64,000 bases of DNA from NCBI RefSeq assembly GCF_000013045.1, contig NC_007677.1, positions 2,728,001 through 2,792,000 on the forward strand, given 5' to 3'. The notes under the pieces were generated by a model. It was not told the origin of the DNA. It worked only from the letters and a program-made list of their open reading frames with translations, and did not search any database. This document shows, piece by piece, positions 52,252 to 60,984 of this stretch; positions within the stretch are counted from its first letter, which is position 1, and each line of letters begins with the position of its first letter. Position numbers and translations under genes: made by a program. Source of the stretch: Salinibacter ruber DSM 13855 (GTDB taxonomy: Bacteria; Bacteroidota; Rhodothermia; Rhodothermales; Salinibacteraceae).

Positions 52252-54795
52252 ATGCGCCCTGCTGTTCGTCCCCGCCTCGGCCTCGTGGTTTGTGCCCTTC
52301 TGGTTCTCCCCCTCACGGCCCTGGCCCAGCCGGCGGAGCCCCTGCAGTCCCCTGCCACCTTCCTGGGCTACGCGCTCGGCGAGCAGTTTACGCCGCACCA
52401 CCGGGTCGTGGACTACGTGCGGCACGTGGCCGAGTACTCGCCCCGCGTGGCGCACCGCCAGTACGGCACGTCGGTGGAGGGCCGTCCTCTCCTCCTCGCC
52501 ACCGTGACCGCCCCCGAGAACCACGACCGCATCGAGACGCTTCGTCGGGACAACCGGAGGCGCGCCGGGCTGGCCGACGGCGCCCCCCAGGCCGAGCCCA
52601 CCGCCGTCGTCTGGCTCAGCTACGGGGTGCACGGCAACGAGTCCGTCTCCACCGAGGCGGCGCTCCGCACCCTCTACGCCCTCGGCAATCCCCAAAACGA
52701 GCGGACGGGCACCTGGCTCGGCAACACGGTGGTGTTGCTTGATCCGCTCCTGAATCCGGACGGCCGCGCCCGGTACGTGCAGTGGTACAAGCGCATGACC
52801 GGGGACCAGCCCAACGCCCGTCCCGCGGCCCGCGAGCACCACGAGCCTTGGCCCGGCGGCCGCACGAACCACTACTACTTCGACCTTAACCGCGACTGGG
52901 CCTGGGGCATCCAGCCGGAGACGCGGCAGCGCCTGGCGGCCTACCACCGCTGGATGCCGCACGTCCACGTCGACTTCCACGAGATGGGCGTGAACGAGCC
53001 GTACTACTTCGCCCCCGGCGCCGCCCCGTACCACGAAAACCTGACCGAGTGGCAGCGCGACTTTCAGTTTACCATCGGCCGCAACAACGCCGACTACTTC
53101 GACGAGAACGGCTGGCTCTACTTCACCGAGGAGGTCTTCGACCTGTTTTATCCCGGCTACGGCGACACGTGGCCCCTCTTCAACGGCGCCATCGGCATGA
53201 CCTACGAGCAGGGCGGCTCGGGGCGGGCCGGGCGCGCCATCGTGACCGCCGAGGGCGACACGCTCACCCTGCGGGACCGTCTCCGCCGCCATCACACCAC
53301 CGGTCTCTCCACCGTGGAGGCCACGGCCGAGCACCACGAGCAGGTGGTCCGCCAGTTTGCGGACTACTACGCGTCGGCCCAGGAGGACCCGCCTGGCGAG
53401 TACCGGACCTACGTCGTGCGGCGGGACGCGCAGGGGCACCGGCTCGCGGCCCTCGCCGACCACCTCGACCGACAACGCATCCGCTACGGCTACGTCACGG
53501 ACCCGCAGACGGTGCGCGGACGCAGCTATCGCCGCGGGGAGACCGAGCAGGCGCGCCTCCAGGAGGGCGACCTCCTCGTGAATGCGGCCCAGCCGAAGGC
53601 CCGCCTCGCGAAAGTGCTCCTGGAACCGACGACCACGATCGTCGACTCCCTGACGTACGACATCACCGCCTGGAGCCTGCCGTACGCCTACGGCCTGGAG
53701 GCCCTCGCGCTTCCGGAGTCGATTGCCCCCGACACCAACGCCGCTCCGGGCCCGCCCGCCGCGATGACCGGGGACACGGATGCGCCCTACGCCTACGTTA
53801 CCCCCTGGACGAGCCGGGCCGACGCCCGCTTCGCGGCGGCGCTGCTCGACGAGGGCCTTCGCCTCCGGTTCGCCACGGAGTCGTTCACGGTGGACGATCG
53901 GTCCTTCGACCCGGGCGCCCTCCTCCTCACCCGTGCCGGGAATACGAACCGGACCGGCCGCTTCGACGCGACAGTGCGCCGGCTGGCCGAGGCCCACGAC
54001 CAGTCGCTCCACGGCGCCTCGACCGGATTTACCGCACAGGGGCCGGACTTCGGATCCGACAACGTCGGGTTCGTGGAGCCCCCGCACGTGGCCGCCCTCT
54101 CGGGCGCCCCTGTGAGCCCAACTCGGGTCGGGGAGGTGTGGCACTTCTTCGACCGGCAGCTCAACTACCCGGTCACGCTCCTGCCGGCCGATGACTTTGA
54201 GGCCTCGATGCTGGACGACGTGGACGTGCTGGTGCTTCCGAGTGGGGAATACAGCGAGTGGCTCACGGAGGCGCGGGCTGAGGCCCTCACGGGCTGGGTG
54301 CGGCAGGGTGGGCGCCTCATCGCCATGGGGGCCGCCACCGGCGCCCTCGCGGACCGCCCCCCCTACGCCCTCACGCGGAAGTCCCCCGACGCCTCGGAGA
54401 CCGGCGGAGACGATGCACTCACGTCCTACGACGCCCAGACCCGGCAGCGCCTGGCCGGGGCCACGCCGGGCAGCATTCATCGCGTGCGACTGGACGACTC
54501 CCATCCGCTCGGGTTCGGCGTCGAGCCCCCGTACTTCACCCTCAAGCGCAACGACGACGCGTTCGCGTACCTCGATTCCGGACACACCGTGGGCGCCCTT
54601 GAGGCCCCGGCTCCTGTCGACGGCTTCATGGGCCACGAGGCGCAGCGGGCCATTGGCGACACGTTCCTCTTCGGCACGCAGCCACTCGGGGACGGCCGGG
54701 TGACCTACTTCGTCGACAACCCCCTCTTCCGGGGCTTCTGGTACAACGGGCAGGTGCTCTTCGCCAACGCTGTCTTCTTTGTCGGCAATGGGTAG
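52252..54795 (+). CDS. Secreted M14 family zinc carboxypeptidase
   Basis: The 847-residue protein has a signal peptide (about 1-25, ending ALAQ) and an N-terminal M14 domain. The first zinc His and Glu are in YGVHGNES, with the substrate Arg in DLNRDWAWG. The third zinc His is probably HVDFHEMG, and the catalytic Glu lies in TYEQGGSG. A long C-terminal part (about 400-847) follows, including VLVLPSGEYSEWL, which resembles a class I glutamine amidotransferase-like fold seen in some M14 proteins. It is likely involved in peptide use outside the cell. ATG 52252 precedes the signal peptide directly. Confidence 0.9.
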   Translation: MRPAVRPRLGLVVCALLVLPLTALAQPAEPLQSPATFLGYALGEQFTPHHRVVDYVRHVAEYSPRVAHRQYGTSVEGRPLLLATVTAPENHDRIETLRRDNRRRAGLADGAPQAEPTAVVWLSYGVHGNESVSTEAALRTLYALGNPQNERTGTWLGNTVVLLDPLLNPDGRARYVQWYKRMTGDQPNARPAAREHHEPWPGGRTNHYYFDLNRDWAWGIQPETRQRLAAYHRWMPHVHVDFHEMGVNEPYYFAPGAAPYHENLTEWQRDFQFTIGRNNADYFDENGWLYFTEEVFDLFYPGYGDTWPLFNGAIGMTYEQGGSGRAGRAIVTAEGDTLTLRDRLRRHHTTGLSTVEATAEHHEQVVRQFADYYASAQEDPPGEYRTYVVRRDAQGHRLAALADHLDRQRIRYGYVTDPQTVRGRSYRRGETEQARLQEGDLLVNAAQPKARLAKVLLEPTTTIVDSLTYDITAWSLPYAYGLEALALPESIAPDTNAAPGPPAAMTGDTDAPYAYVTPWTSRADARFAAALLDEGLRLRFATESFTVDDRSFDPGALLLTRAGNTNRTGRFDATVRRLAEAHDQSLHGASTGFTAQGPDFGSDNVGFVEPPHVAALSGAPVSPTRVGEVWHFFDRQLNYPVTLLPADDFEASMLDDVDVLVLPSGEYSEWLTEARAEALTGWVRQGGRLIAMGAATGALADRPPYALTRKSPDASETGGDDALTSYDAQTRQRLAGATPGSIHRVRLDDSHPLGFGVEPPYFTLKRNDDAFAYLDSGHTVGALEAPAPVDGFMGHEAQRAIGDTFLFGTQPLGDGRVTYFVDNPLFRGFWYNGQVLFANAVFFVGNG

Positions 54796-54892
54796 TGGTT
54801 CTTGGGCAAGGGGGCAGAGGGAAGCAGGAAGGGGAAACTGGAATCGCTCTTCACCTCTTCCCCCAATCCCTTTCCCTCTCCCCCACAGGGAT

Positions 54893-55171
54893 TCAGTCCA
54901 TGCCGACCCCGAACATGTTTTCCAGGTCGTGGCTGGAGTGCACGCGGAAGCCGATGAGCGTCTCGGTGTCGGTGATGCCGTCCACCTGGCGGATCTCGTT
55001 CGTCACGAGGTCGGCGAGCGCCTCGTTCTCGTCGACGCGCAACATGGCGACGAGGTCGACGCGTCCCGCCACGGAGTGGACCTCCGTGATGCCATCGAGG
55101 GCCGCGAGCGCGTCGGCCACCTCGTTGACTTTGCCGCGCTTGGTGTCGAGCAGAACGATTGCGGTGACCAT
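54893..55171 (-). CDS. Lrp/AsnC-type ligand-binding (RAM) domain protein
   Basis: This 92-residue protein is a stand-alone RAM domain without a DNA-binding part. Typical elements are AIVLLDTKRGKVNEVADALAA, GRVDLVAMLRVDENEALADLV, and VDGITDTETLIGFRV. Such proteins may bind amino acids or modulate full-length Lrp partners. ATG 55171 (MVTAIVLLDT) is the family start. The gap before it (to M14) holds purine/pyrimidine-rich inverted arms (54806-54890) that may terminate both genes. Confidence 0.85.
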   Translation of the reverse strand: MVTAIVLLDTKRGKVNEVADALAALDGITEVHSVAGRVDLVAMLRVDENEALADLVTNEIRQVDGITDTETLIGFRVHSSHDLENMFGVGMD

Positions 55172-55282
55172 GTTGCCTGGACGTGTTTTGTGCGGAGAGA
55201 TGAGGTAAGCATTTGTGTGGGCAACATACACCAAAATCCCCAGACGGCCAAACGCACTGCTCCGAGATCACAGTTCGCTCCC

Positions 55283-55585
55283 ATGTCCCCTACGCCCTCA
55301 ACGAATGAAGCGTCCGCCGGCGGGCACTACGTATACGTCATTGAGTGCCGTGACGGCACCTACTACACCGGCTACACGACGGACGTGGAGCGGCGGGTCG
55401 AAGAGCACAACGAGGGTACGGCGGCCAAGTACACCCGCGGGCGACGCCCGGTGACGCTGGTTCACGTCGAAACGTACGACAGTCAGTCCGCCGCCATGCA
55501 GCGGGAGTACGCGATCAAGCAGCTCCGACGAAGGGAAAAAGAGCGGCTTGTGCAGAACGGGACGGAGACATCCGACTCGGCGTAG
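55283..55585 (+). CDS. GIY-YIG nuclease superfamily protein (UPF0213/YhbQ-like)
   Basis: The 100-residue protein has the GIY-YIG core: YVYVIECRDGTYYTGYT, then RRVEEHNEG, and AAMQREYAIKQLRRREK with the catalytic Glu. YhbQ-like proteins are DNA nucleases of uncertain role. ATG 55283 starts a slightly longer N-terminus with a disordered Ser/Gly stretch. It is divergent from the RAM-domain gene and convergent with the carboxylase gene. Confidence 0.88.
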   Translation: MSPTPSTNEASAGGHYVYVIECRDGTYYTGYTTDVERRVEEHNEGTAAKYTRGRRPVTLVHVETYDSQSAAMQREYAIKQLRRREKERLVQNGTETSDSA

Positions 55586-55597
55586 CTCCCAGGCCCG

Positions 55598-57184
55598 CTA
55601 CAGCGGCAGGTTGCCGTGCTTCTTGCGCGGATTGTTGACCACCTTGTTCTCCAGCATGTCGAAGCCACAGATGAGGCGCTTGCGGGTCTCGCTCGGCTTG
55701 ATGACGTCGTCGACGTAGCCGTACTCCGCCGCCACATAGGGCGTCGCAAAGCGGTCGCGGTACTGCTCCACGAAGTCGTCCTTCGCCGCCTCCGTGTCGT
55801 CCGCATCGTCCAGTTCGTCGCGGTAGATGATCTCGACGGCACTTTTCGGCCCCATCACGGCCACCTCGGCGGTGGGCCAAGCAAAGTTGAGGTCGCCACC
55901 GATGTGCTTCGAGTTCATCACGTCGTAGGCCCCGCCGTACGCCTTGCGCGTGATGACGGTGATGCGCGGGACAGTCGCCTCGCAGAAGGCGTAGAGCAGC
56001 TTGGCCCCGTGCTTGATGATGCCGTTCCACTCCTGATCGGTGCCGGGCAGAAAGCCGGGCACGTCCTCCAACACGAGCAGCGGCACGTTGAAGGCGTCGC
56101 AGGTGCGTACGAACCGAGCCCCTTTGATGGAGGCGTCGATGTCGAGCGTGCCGGCCAGCACGGCGGGCTGGTTCGCCACAATACCCACCGGCCGCCCGCC
56201 GATGCGCGAGAAGCCGGTGAGGAGGTTCTCACCGAAGTCGGGCTGGATCTCGAAAAAGTCGTCCGCATCGACGAGATGCCGGATGACGTCGCGCATGTCA
56301 TAGGGCTGGTTCGGGTCCTCCGGCACGAGCCCGTCCAGTGCGTCCCCGTCGTGGGCACTCTCCACCTCCTCCCGCGGCACGCGCGGCGGATCCTCCTCAC
56401 AGTTTTGGGGCAGGTAGCCCACCAGCTCGCGGATGCGGCGGAGGCAGTCCACGTCGTTGCTGCAGGTGAGGTGGCTCACGCCGCTCTTGGTGGCGTGGGT
56501 CCGGGCCCCGCCCAGGTCGTTCGCCGTTACCTCCTCCTGTGTGACGGTCTTCACCACGTTCGGCCCGGTCACGAACATGTAGCTGGAGTCCTCCACCATG
56601 AGGGTGAAGTCGGTGATGGCCGGGCTGTAGACCGCCCCCCCGGCGCACGGCCCCATGATTGCCGAAATCTGGGGGACGACGCCCGAGGCCTCCGTGTTCA
56701 GCTTAAAGATGTCCGCGTAGCCGCCGAGGCTCTTGACGCCCTCCTGGATGCGGGCGCCCCCGGAGTCGTTGAGGCCGATCACGGGCGCCCCGTTTTCGAG
56801 CGCCTTCTCCATCACGTTCACAATTTTGTCGGCGTGGGCCCGGCCCAGCGACCCGCCGTAGACGGTAAAGTCCTGGCTGAAGATGTAGACAAGGCGCCCT
56901 TGGATGGTGCCGTAGCCGGTGACCACCCCGTCGCCGGGCGGGCGGTCCTCGTCGAGGCCAAAGTTGGTTTCCTGGTGGCGCACGAACGTGCCGAGCTCCT
57001 CGAACGAGTCGTCGTCGAGCAGAATGTCGAGCCGCTCGCGGGCCGTCAGCTTGTCCTTCTCGTGCTGGCGCTCGATGCGCTCCTCCCCGCCCCCCTTGGC
57101 GGCCTCCGCGCGGCGGCGCTCCAGGTCGTCGTACCGGTCATCACGAGAAGACGTGTCGGCAGGGGTGTCGTCGGGGTCGCTCAT
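55598..57184 (-). CDS. pccB: Acyl-CoA (propionyl-CoA) carboxylase beta subunit
   Basis: This carboxyltransferase beta subunit carries biotin-bound CO2 to an acyl-CoA. The 528-residue protein has [26 protein letters not shown], the acyl-CoA site [26 protein letters not shown], and in the second half [17 protein letters not shown] and [15 protein letters not shown]. Propionyl-CoA is the most likely substrate (Asp near the selectivity position), but this is inference. The biotin carboxylase partner is not in the window. ATG 57184 is the family start. Confidence 0.93.
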   Translation of the reverse strand: MSDPDDTPADTSSRDDRYDDLERRRAEAAKGGGEERIERQHEKDKLTARERLDILLDDDSFEELGTFVRHQETNFGLDEDRPPGDGVVTGYGTIQGRLVYIFSQDFTVYGGSLGRAHADKIVNVMEKALENGAPVIGLNDSGGARIQEGVKSLGGYADIFKLNTEASGVVPQISAIMGPCAGGAVYSPAITDFTLMVEDSSYMFVTGPNVVKTVTQEEVTANDLGGARTHATKSGVSHLTCSNDVDCLRRIRELVGYLPQNCEEDPPRVPREEVESAHDGDALDGLVPEDPNQPYDMRDVIRHLVDADDFFEIQPDFGENLLTGFSRIGGRPVGIVANQPAVLAGTLDIDASIKGARFVRTCDAFNVPLLVLEDVPGFLPGTDQEWNGIIKHGAKLLYAFCEATVPRITVITRKAYGGAYDVMNSKHIGGDLNFAWPTAEVAVMGPKSAVEIIYRDELDDADDTEAAKDDFVEQYRDRFATPYVAAEYGYVDDVIKPSETRKRLICGFDMLENKVVNNPRKKHGNLPL

Positions 57185-57497
57185 GTGACAGGCAGGGTCG
57201 TGCAAGAGAGTTGGGGCAGGGAATTGCTCCATGAAGGTAGGTGGTAGCACGGGATTCGTCAACGCAAGACCGAACGGACGCATCGGCCAACGACCGACGG
57301 AAAAAGACTCGGTCGGTCCCCCTATTACGCTCCCGTTTCATTCTCCGATGGGTATTGGTTGTCTCCTCCGTGTCGTAGAACTGCAAATAGAAGGTTAGCC
57401 TACATGTAGCCCTTCGACCGACACGAATCCCGCCACCATGTGATTCACCTTCCCTCAATCTGTTCTTCCAGAGAACCGGTGGACGATCGGTCTCTGG
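57185..57497. other. Intergenic region upstream of the CHRD cluster
   Basis: A hairpin, CGACCGA (57291-57297) with TCGGTCG (57309-57315), is the only structured element. The region is moderately AT-rich at 57340-57420 and may hold the promoters for pccB and the CHRD lipoprotein gene. No gene was seen. Confidence 0.35.
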
Positions 57498-57611
57498 ATG
57501 GGACTGCTGGTCTTCGGGCCCGTCCTCGTAGGCTGCAACAGCGAAGGCTCCGGGATGAAGGAGCCTCTTAACACTTTAACCCATGTTCTTTCGGATACAC
57601 ACCAAGTTTAG
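57498..57611 (+). pseudogene. Truncated lipoprotein signal-peptide remnant of a CHRD gene
   Basis: A 37-codon frame encodes a lipoprotein signal peptide (MGLLVFGPVLVGCNSEG) and stops soon after. It parallels the start of the next gene: VLVGCNSEGSGM...PL against VLAGCDSSDSGM...PL. The frame is in phase with an upstream in-frame ATG-TGA, so the 5' end is also broken. It looks like the leftover start of a duplicated CHRD lipoprotein gene and lies 5 bp before the intact copy. Confidence 0.6.
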
Positions 57612-57615
57612 TCTC

Positions 57616-58587
57616 ATGGACGTCTTCCGTACTTCCACCCTCCCAATCCTCTGCCTTCTTCCACTGGCCCTCGGGGTACTGGCCGGCTGTGACAGCAGCG
57701 ATTCGGGAATGAATGCAGATCAGCCTCTCCGCCAAGTGAGCTACGACCTGTCGGCCCAGTCCAACGACGGGGCGCTCTCCGACGGCGTGAGCGCCACGGC
57801 CACTTTTCGGGAATTGGGCCCCAACCAGACACTCGTCACGCTTGAACTCGACGGTGGAGCCACAAACACAGACGTGTCCCACCCGGCACACATCCACAAC
57901 AACAGTGCATCGGAGGGGGGTAACATCGCGATCTACCTCAGCCCAATCGACGGCACCGGCGGAGGGGGGACAAGTGCTCGGGTCGTGGACCGATCGTTTG
58001 ATCAGCTTGCCGACTTCGACGGATACATCAACATCCACCAGAGCGCCGCGAACCTCGGCAATGTCGTCGCGCAGGGCAACATTGGGGCCAACGCCGACGG
58101 CCAGACCAGCGAAGGCTTCAACGTAGTGGACAATCCCCAATCAACGACGTACTCACTGTCCGCCAGCTCGAACGATGGCAGCGTCGCTCCGGACGGCATC
58201 CCGGGCCAGGTGACGTTTAACGAGGTGACCAACGGAATGACAATCGTCACCTGGAAGCTCGATGTCGACGGTGACGAGCAGTACGAGGACGATGCAACGG
58301 GAGCGAGCGTATCCCACCCGGCGCACATCCACAACAACAGTGCATCGGAGGGGGGTAACATCGCAATCTACCTCAGCCCTGTTGACGGCACCGACCCTGC
58401 GGCTCGGAGCAGCAAGCTCGTCGACCGCTCCTACGACAACCTGACGAGCTTCGACGGCTACGTTAACGTTCACCAGAGCGCCGCGAAGCTTGGCAATGTC
58501 GTCGCGCAGGGCGACATCGGCGCCAATGCCAGTGGCGGCGACGATGGCGGCGGGGGCGGCGGTGGAGGTGGGGGCGGCGGATACTAG
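57616..58587 (+). CDS. CHRD domain lipoprotein with two domains
   Basis: CHRD domains are beta-rich and occur in chordin and exported bacterial proteins. The 323-residue protein has a lipobox (LAGC, Cys about residue 24). Two CHRD-like domains follow (about 40-160 and 175-300), each with SHPAHIHNNSASEGGNIAIYL and a VxVHQSAAxLGNVVAQG end. The C-terminus is a poly-Gly run. It is probably surface-exposed, but its role is unknown. The two domains share a nearly identical stretch of about 68 bp. ATG 57616 is taken because it directly precedes the signal peptide. Confidence 0.82.
   Translation: MDVFRTSTLPILCLLPLALGVLAGCDSSDSGMNADQPLRQVSYDLSAQSNDGALSDGVSATATFRELGPNQTLVTLELDGGATNTDVSHPAHIHNNSASEGGNIAIYLSPIDGTGGGGTSARVVDRSFDQLADFDGYINIHQSAANLGNVVAQGNIGANADGQTSEGFNVVDNPQSTTYSLSASSNDGSVAPDGIPGQVTFNEVTNGMTIVTWKLDVDGDEQYEDDATGASVSHPAHIHNNSASEGGNIAIYLSPVDGTDPAARSSKLVDRSYDNLTSFDGYVNVHQSAAKLGNVVAQGDIGANASGGDDGGGGGGGGGGGGY
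57877..58379 (+). repeat. Near-identical 68-bp direct repeats inside the CHRD gene
   Basis: 57877-57944 and 58312-58379 (TCCCACCCGGC..., ending at ACCTCAGCCC) differ at only about three positions, while the surrounding codons have diverged much further. This is a sign of recent gene conversion or duplication between the two CHRD domains. Confidence 0.75.
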
Positions 58588-58622
58588 TGCATCCCCGCTT
58601 AGCGTCACGTATCACACGAACC

Positions 58623-58665
58623 GGAAAAGGGACCGTCCGACCACGTGTCGGGGGGTCCCTTTTCC
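58623..58665 (+). terminator. Strong terminator after the CHRD lipoprotein gene
   Basis: A perfect 12-bp stem, GGAAAAGGGACC (58623-58634) with GGTCCCTTTTCC (58654-58665), has an inner CCGAC/GTCGG stem. It contains its own T-run. It lies inside the upstream part of the next open frame. Confidence 0.85.
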
Positions 58666-58670
58666 TGCTC

Positions 58671-59990
58671 GTGTTTCTGCCCCGTACGTCCATTTGGACC
58701 GACGGGCCTGCCTCCGATCACCTTCGTTGCTGCATTCCTGTGTTACTGCATTCCTGCTTCCAATGGACGACGAACCCGCAATTCTCAATAATCCAGGTTT
58801 TCAGTAACGACAACGACCTTGGCACCCTCGCCTCCGCGCTCCAGGCCGCGGATCCCGCCGAAACCCTTGGCAATGAGAATGCCACCTTTACGGTCTTTGC
58901 CCCGGCCAATCCGGCGTTCGACAACGTCGACGTGCAGAGCCTGACCAACAACCCGGACCCTCTTCGGGACCTCTTGAACTTCCACGTCGTGCAGGGGGAG
59001 GCGCTCACCGCCAGCGACTTGGAGGGACGCGAGAGCGTCACGACCGTTGAGGGCCAGGAGCTCCAGATCGGATCCGAGAATGGCACGCTCACGGTCGGGG
59101 GCGTACCGGTGAGCCAGTCCGACGTTGAGGCCAGCAACGGCGTCGCCCACGTCATCGGCGGCGTGCTGATTCCGGAAAGCTTTCCGCGACGCGTAAGCTA
59201 CGACCTCGCCGCCCAGTCCAACAGCGGCGCCATCTCGAGCGGGGTTGAGGGAACCGTCACGTTCTGGGAGTACAACGACAGCCAGACGCTCGTGACGCTG
59301 TCGTTGGACAACGGCCCGACCGGGGCCAGCGTCTCGCACCCGGCGCATATCCACAACGAGGGGGATGGAGAAATCGCGATTTACCTCTCATCTCTGGACG
59401 GAACGAATAGAAACGAGGCAAACGACGGCACCTCGGCCCGTCTCGTAGACCGGTCCTTCGATACCCTTGCGGGCTTCAATGGATACGTGAACATCCACGA
59501 GAGTGTCGAAAACCTCGGCAACATTGTCGCCCAGGGCGACATCGGGTCCAATGCGACGGGCACACTCGGCGCGGGACTCTCGCTGGCCGATAACCCGACG
59601 ACGAACACGAAGGAGCTGACCGCCCAGCCCAACAACGGCGACTTTTCGAATGGCGTGCCCGGCCAGCTTCGACTCCGTGAACTCACGGCCGATCAGACCC
59701 TCGTCACTGTCCGGCTCGACCCGGATGGCGACGGCGAATTTGGGGATGGGCCGACGCAGGCCACCGTTTCCCACCCGGCCCACATTCACGGTTCGGGGGG
59801 CGCCATTCAGGACTACCTCAGCCCGGTGGATGGGACCGATTCGAAGGCGCGAAGTAGCCAGATTGTACCGAACGACGTCCTCAACAGCGACGGCATCTAC
59901 GTGAACGTGCACGAGAGTGCCGCCAACCTGCAGTACGTCGTCTCTCAGGGTGACGTGGGCTCCAGCAGCGGGGGAGGCGGCGGCTACTAA
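58671..59990 (+). CDS. Fasciclin-CHRD-CHRD protein, 5' end damaged
   Basis: The readable protein has one FAS1 domain (TLASALQAADPAETLG, FTVFAPANPAF, ASNGVAHVIGGVLIPES) and two CHRD-like domains (SHPAHIHNEG and SHPAHIHGSG). It ends in a short poly-Gly-Tyr. The frame is open back to 58587 but has no ATG and no signal peptide, although all domains are of exported type. A terminator lies at 58623-58665, inside the open frame. I place the start at the first GTG after it (58671), without support from a ribosome site. The gene is probably 5'-truncated, perhaps a pseudogene, and related to the intact CHRD gene before it. Confidence 0.6.
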   Translation: MFLPRTSIWTDGPASDHLRCCIPVLLHSCFQWTTNPQFSIIQVFSNDNDLGTLASALQAADPAETLGNENATFTVFAPANPAFDNVDVQSLTNNPDPLRDLLNFHVVQGEALTASDLEGRESVTTVEGQELQIGSENGTLTVGGVPVSQSDVEASNGVAHVIGGVLIPESFPRRVSYDLAAQSNSGAISSGVEGTVTFWEYNDSQTLVTLSLDNGPTGASVSHPAHIHNEGDGEIAIYLSSLDGTNRNEANDGTSARLVDRSFDTLAGFNGYVNIHESVENLGNIVAQGDIGSNATGTLGAGLSLADNPTTNTKELTAQPNNGDFSNGVPGQLRLRELTADQTLVTVRLDPDGDGEFGDGPTQATVSHPAHIHGSGGAIQDYLSPVDGTDSKARSSQIVPNDVLNSDGIYVNVHESAANLQYVVSQGDVGSSSGGGGGY

Positions 59991-60333
59991 AGGCGCTTCC
60001 ACGTCCGATGACCGATGTCCCACGGGCCTCCTTCTCCTTCAAGGAGAAGACCCCTAGCAACCCGTGGCCGCGCCGGATCTCCTCCCTCACCCAGGGGGGG
60101 AGGTCCGGCGTTTTTTATGATCGACGCTCGCGGAGTGGGTGGAGGATCGGCGTCCTGGTGCGCTCTCGTCTACGAAGAGAAGTCTTGTTACATTATTTTC
60201 ATTACTATGGGTGGTTGTGATCAAGATCGTACGGGTCTAACGGATGCTTATGGACGTGCTTATTGGGTCGGACAACTTTTGATCGACGAGTTTCTCTCGG
60301 TGGTTCTTCATCCATTGCTGTTTCGCCCTTCCG
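59991..60333. promoter_or_regulatory. Region between CHRD cluster and ECF sigma gene
   Basis: The left part holds the terminator of the preceding gene. The right part contains an AT-rich island (60185-60212: TTGTTACATTATTTTCATTA) that is a likely promoter area for the sigma-factor operon. A short frame across it has no family features. No other structure was seen. Confidence 0.4.
60071..60116 (+). terminator. Rho-independent terminator of the fasciclin-CHRD gene
   Basis: CGCCGGA (60071-60077) and CTCCC pair with GGGAG and TCCGGCG (60104-60110), followed by TTTTTT. Confidence 0.9.
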
Positions 60334-60984
60334 ATGACGATGTCCCCCTCCTCGTCTGAGGATTCGACGCCCCGGCCCGGCGCTGCGCCGCGGGCGGGTG
60401 CTTCGCCCCCGGAAGACGACGAGCTCTCCTTCGACGTCTTGCGGAACCGCCTTGGGACGGGCGACGAGGCGGCCTTCGAACGCATTTTTCGGCGGCTCTC
60501 CGAACCGGTCTTTCGCTTCGTGTGCGGCATGGTGCAGGATGAGGCTCTCGCCCACGACATCACGCAGGATACATTTGCGAAGCTCTGGTCGATTCGCGAC
60601 CGGATGGACACGGTCGACTCGCTTCAGGCCTACGTGTTTCAGATGGCCCGAAATCGCGTGTACAACCATCAGCGCGACGAGGCGGTACGCCGCGATCATG
60701 AGCAGGACGTGCGGGACGCCCATCCCGATGCCTCCCCGCCCGCTCCGGACGAGACCCTCGACGCCGATCTGCTTCGGTCCCTGCTCGAACGATGGATCGC
60801 GGAACTGCCCGACCGGCAGCGCGAGGCATTGACGCTGCGCCGGCAGAAGGACCTCAGTCACGACGAGATCGCCGAGATCATGGACGTGTCGCCGAACACG
60901 GTCAACAATCACATCGTCCGGGCCATGCGTACCCTGCGCGAGCGTCTTGGTGAATACCGTCCAGATGTACGGTCCGAGCCGTGA
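60334..60984 (+). CDS. ECF sigma factor, FecI-like
   Basis: The 216-residue sigma-70 family protein lacks regions 1 and 3. Region 2 runs DEAAFERIFRRLSEPVFRF, HDITQDTFAKLWSIRD and QAYVFQMARNRVYNHQR. Region 4 runs LPDRQREALTLRRQKDLSHDEIAEIM, with DVSPNTVNNHIVRAMRTLRE as the helix-turn-helix. A low-complexity Pro/Ala/Asp-rich stretch (about 1-30) is added at the N-terminus. Its stop overlaps the FecR start, so it belongs to a FecI/FecR/TonB-receptor signalling unit, normal in Bacteroidota. Confidence 0.93.
   Translation: MTMSPSSSEDSTPRPGAAPRAGASPPEDDELSFDVLRNRLGTGDEAAFERIFRRLSEPVFRFVCGMVQDEALAHDITQDTFAKLWSIRDRMDTVDSLQAYVFQMARNRVYNHQRDEAVRRDHEQDVRDAHPDASPPAPDETLDADLLRSLLERWIAELPDRQREALTLRRQKDLSHDEIAEIMDVSPNTVNNHIVRAMRTLRERLGEYRPDVRSEP

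Noticed and set aside
51799-54636. A 945-codon open frame on the minus strand.
   Set aside because: Only its last 94 codons (52083 to 51799) match a real family. The rest is antisense to the well-supported M14 peptidase, with Arg/Gly/Val-rich composition typical of GC-rich shadow frames.
60015-60359. A 114-codon plus-strand frame ahead of the sigma-factor gene.
   Set aside because: It spans the terminator of the preceding gene and a promoter-like AT-rich island, and has no family features.
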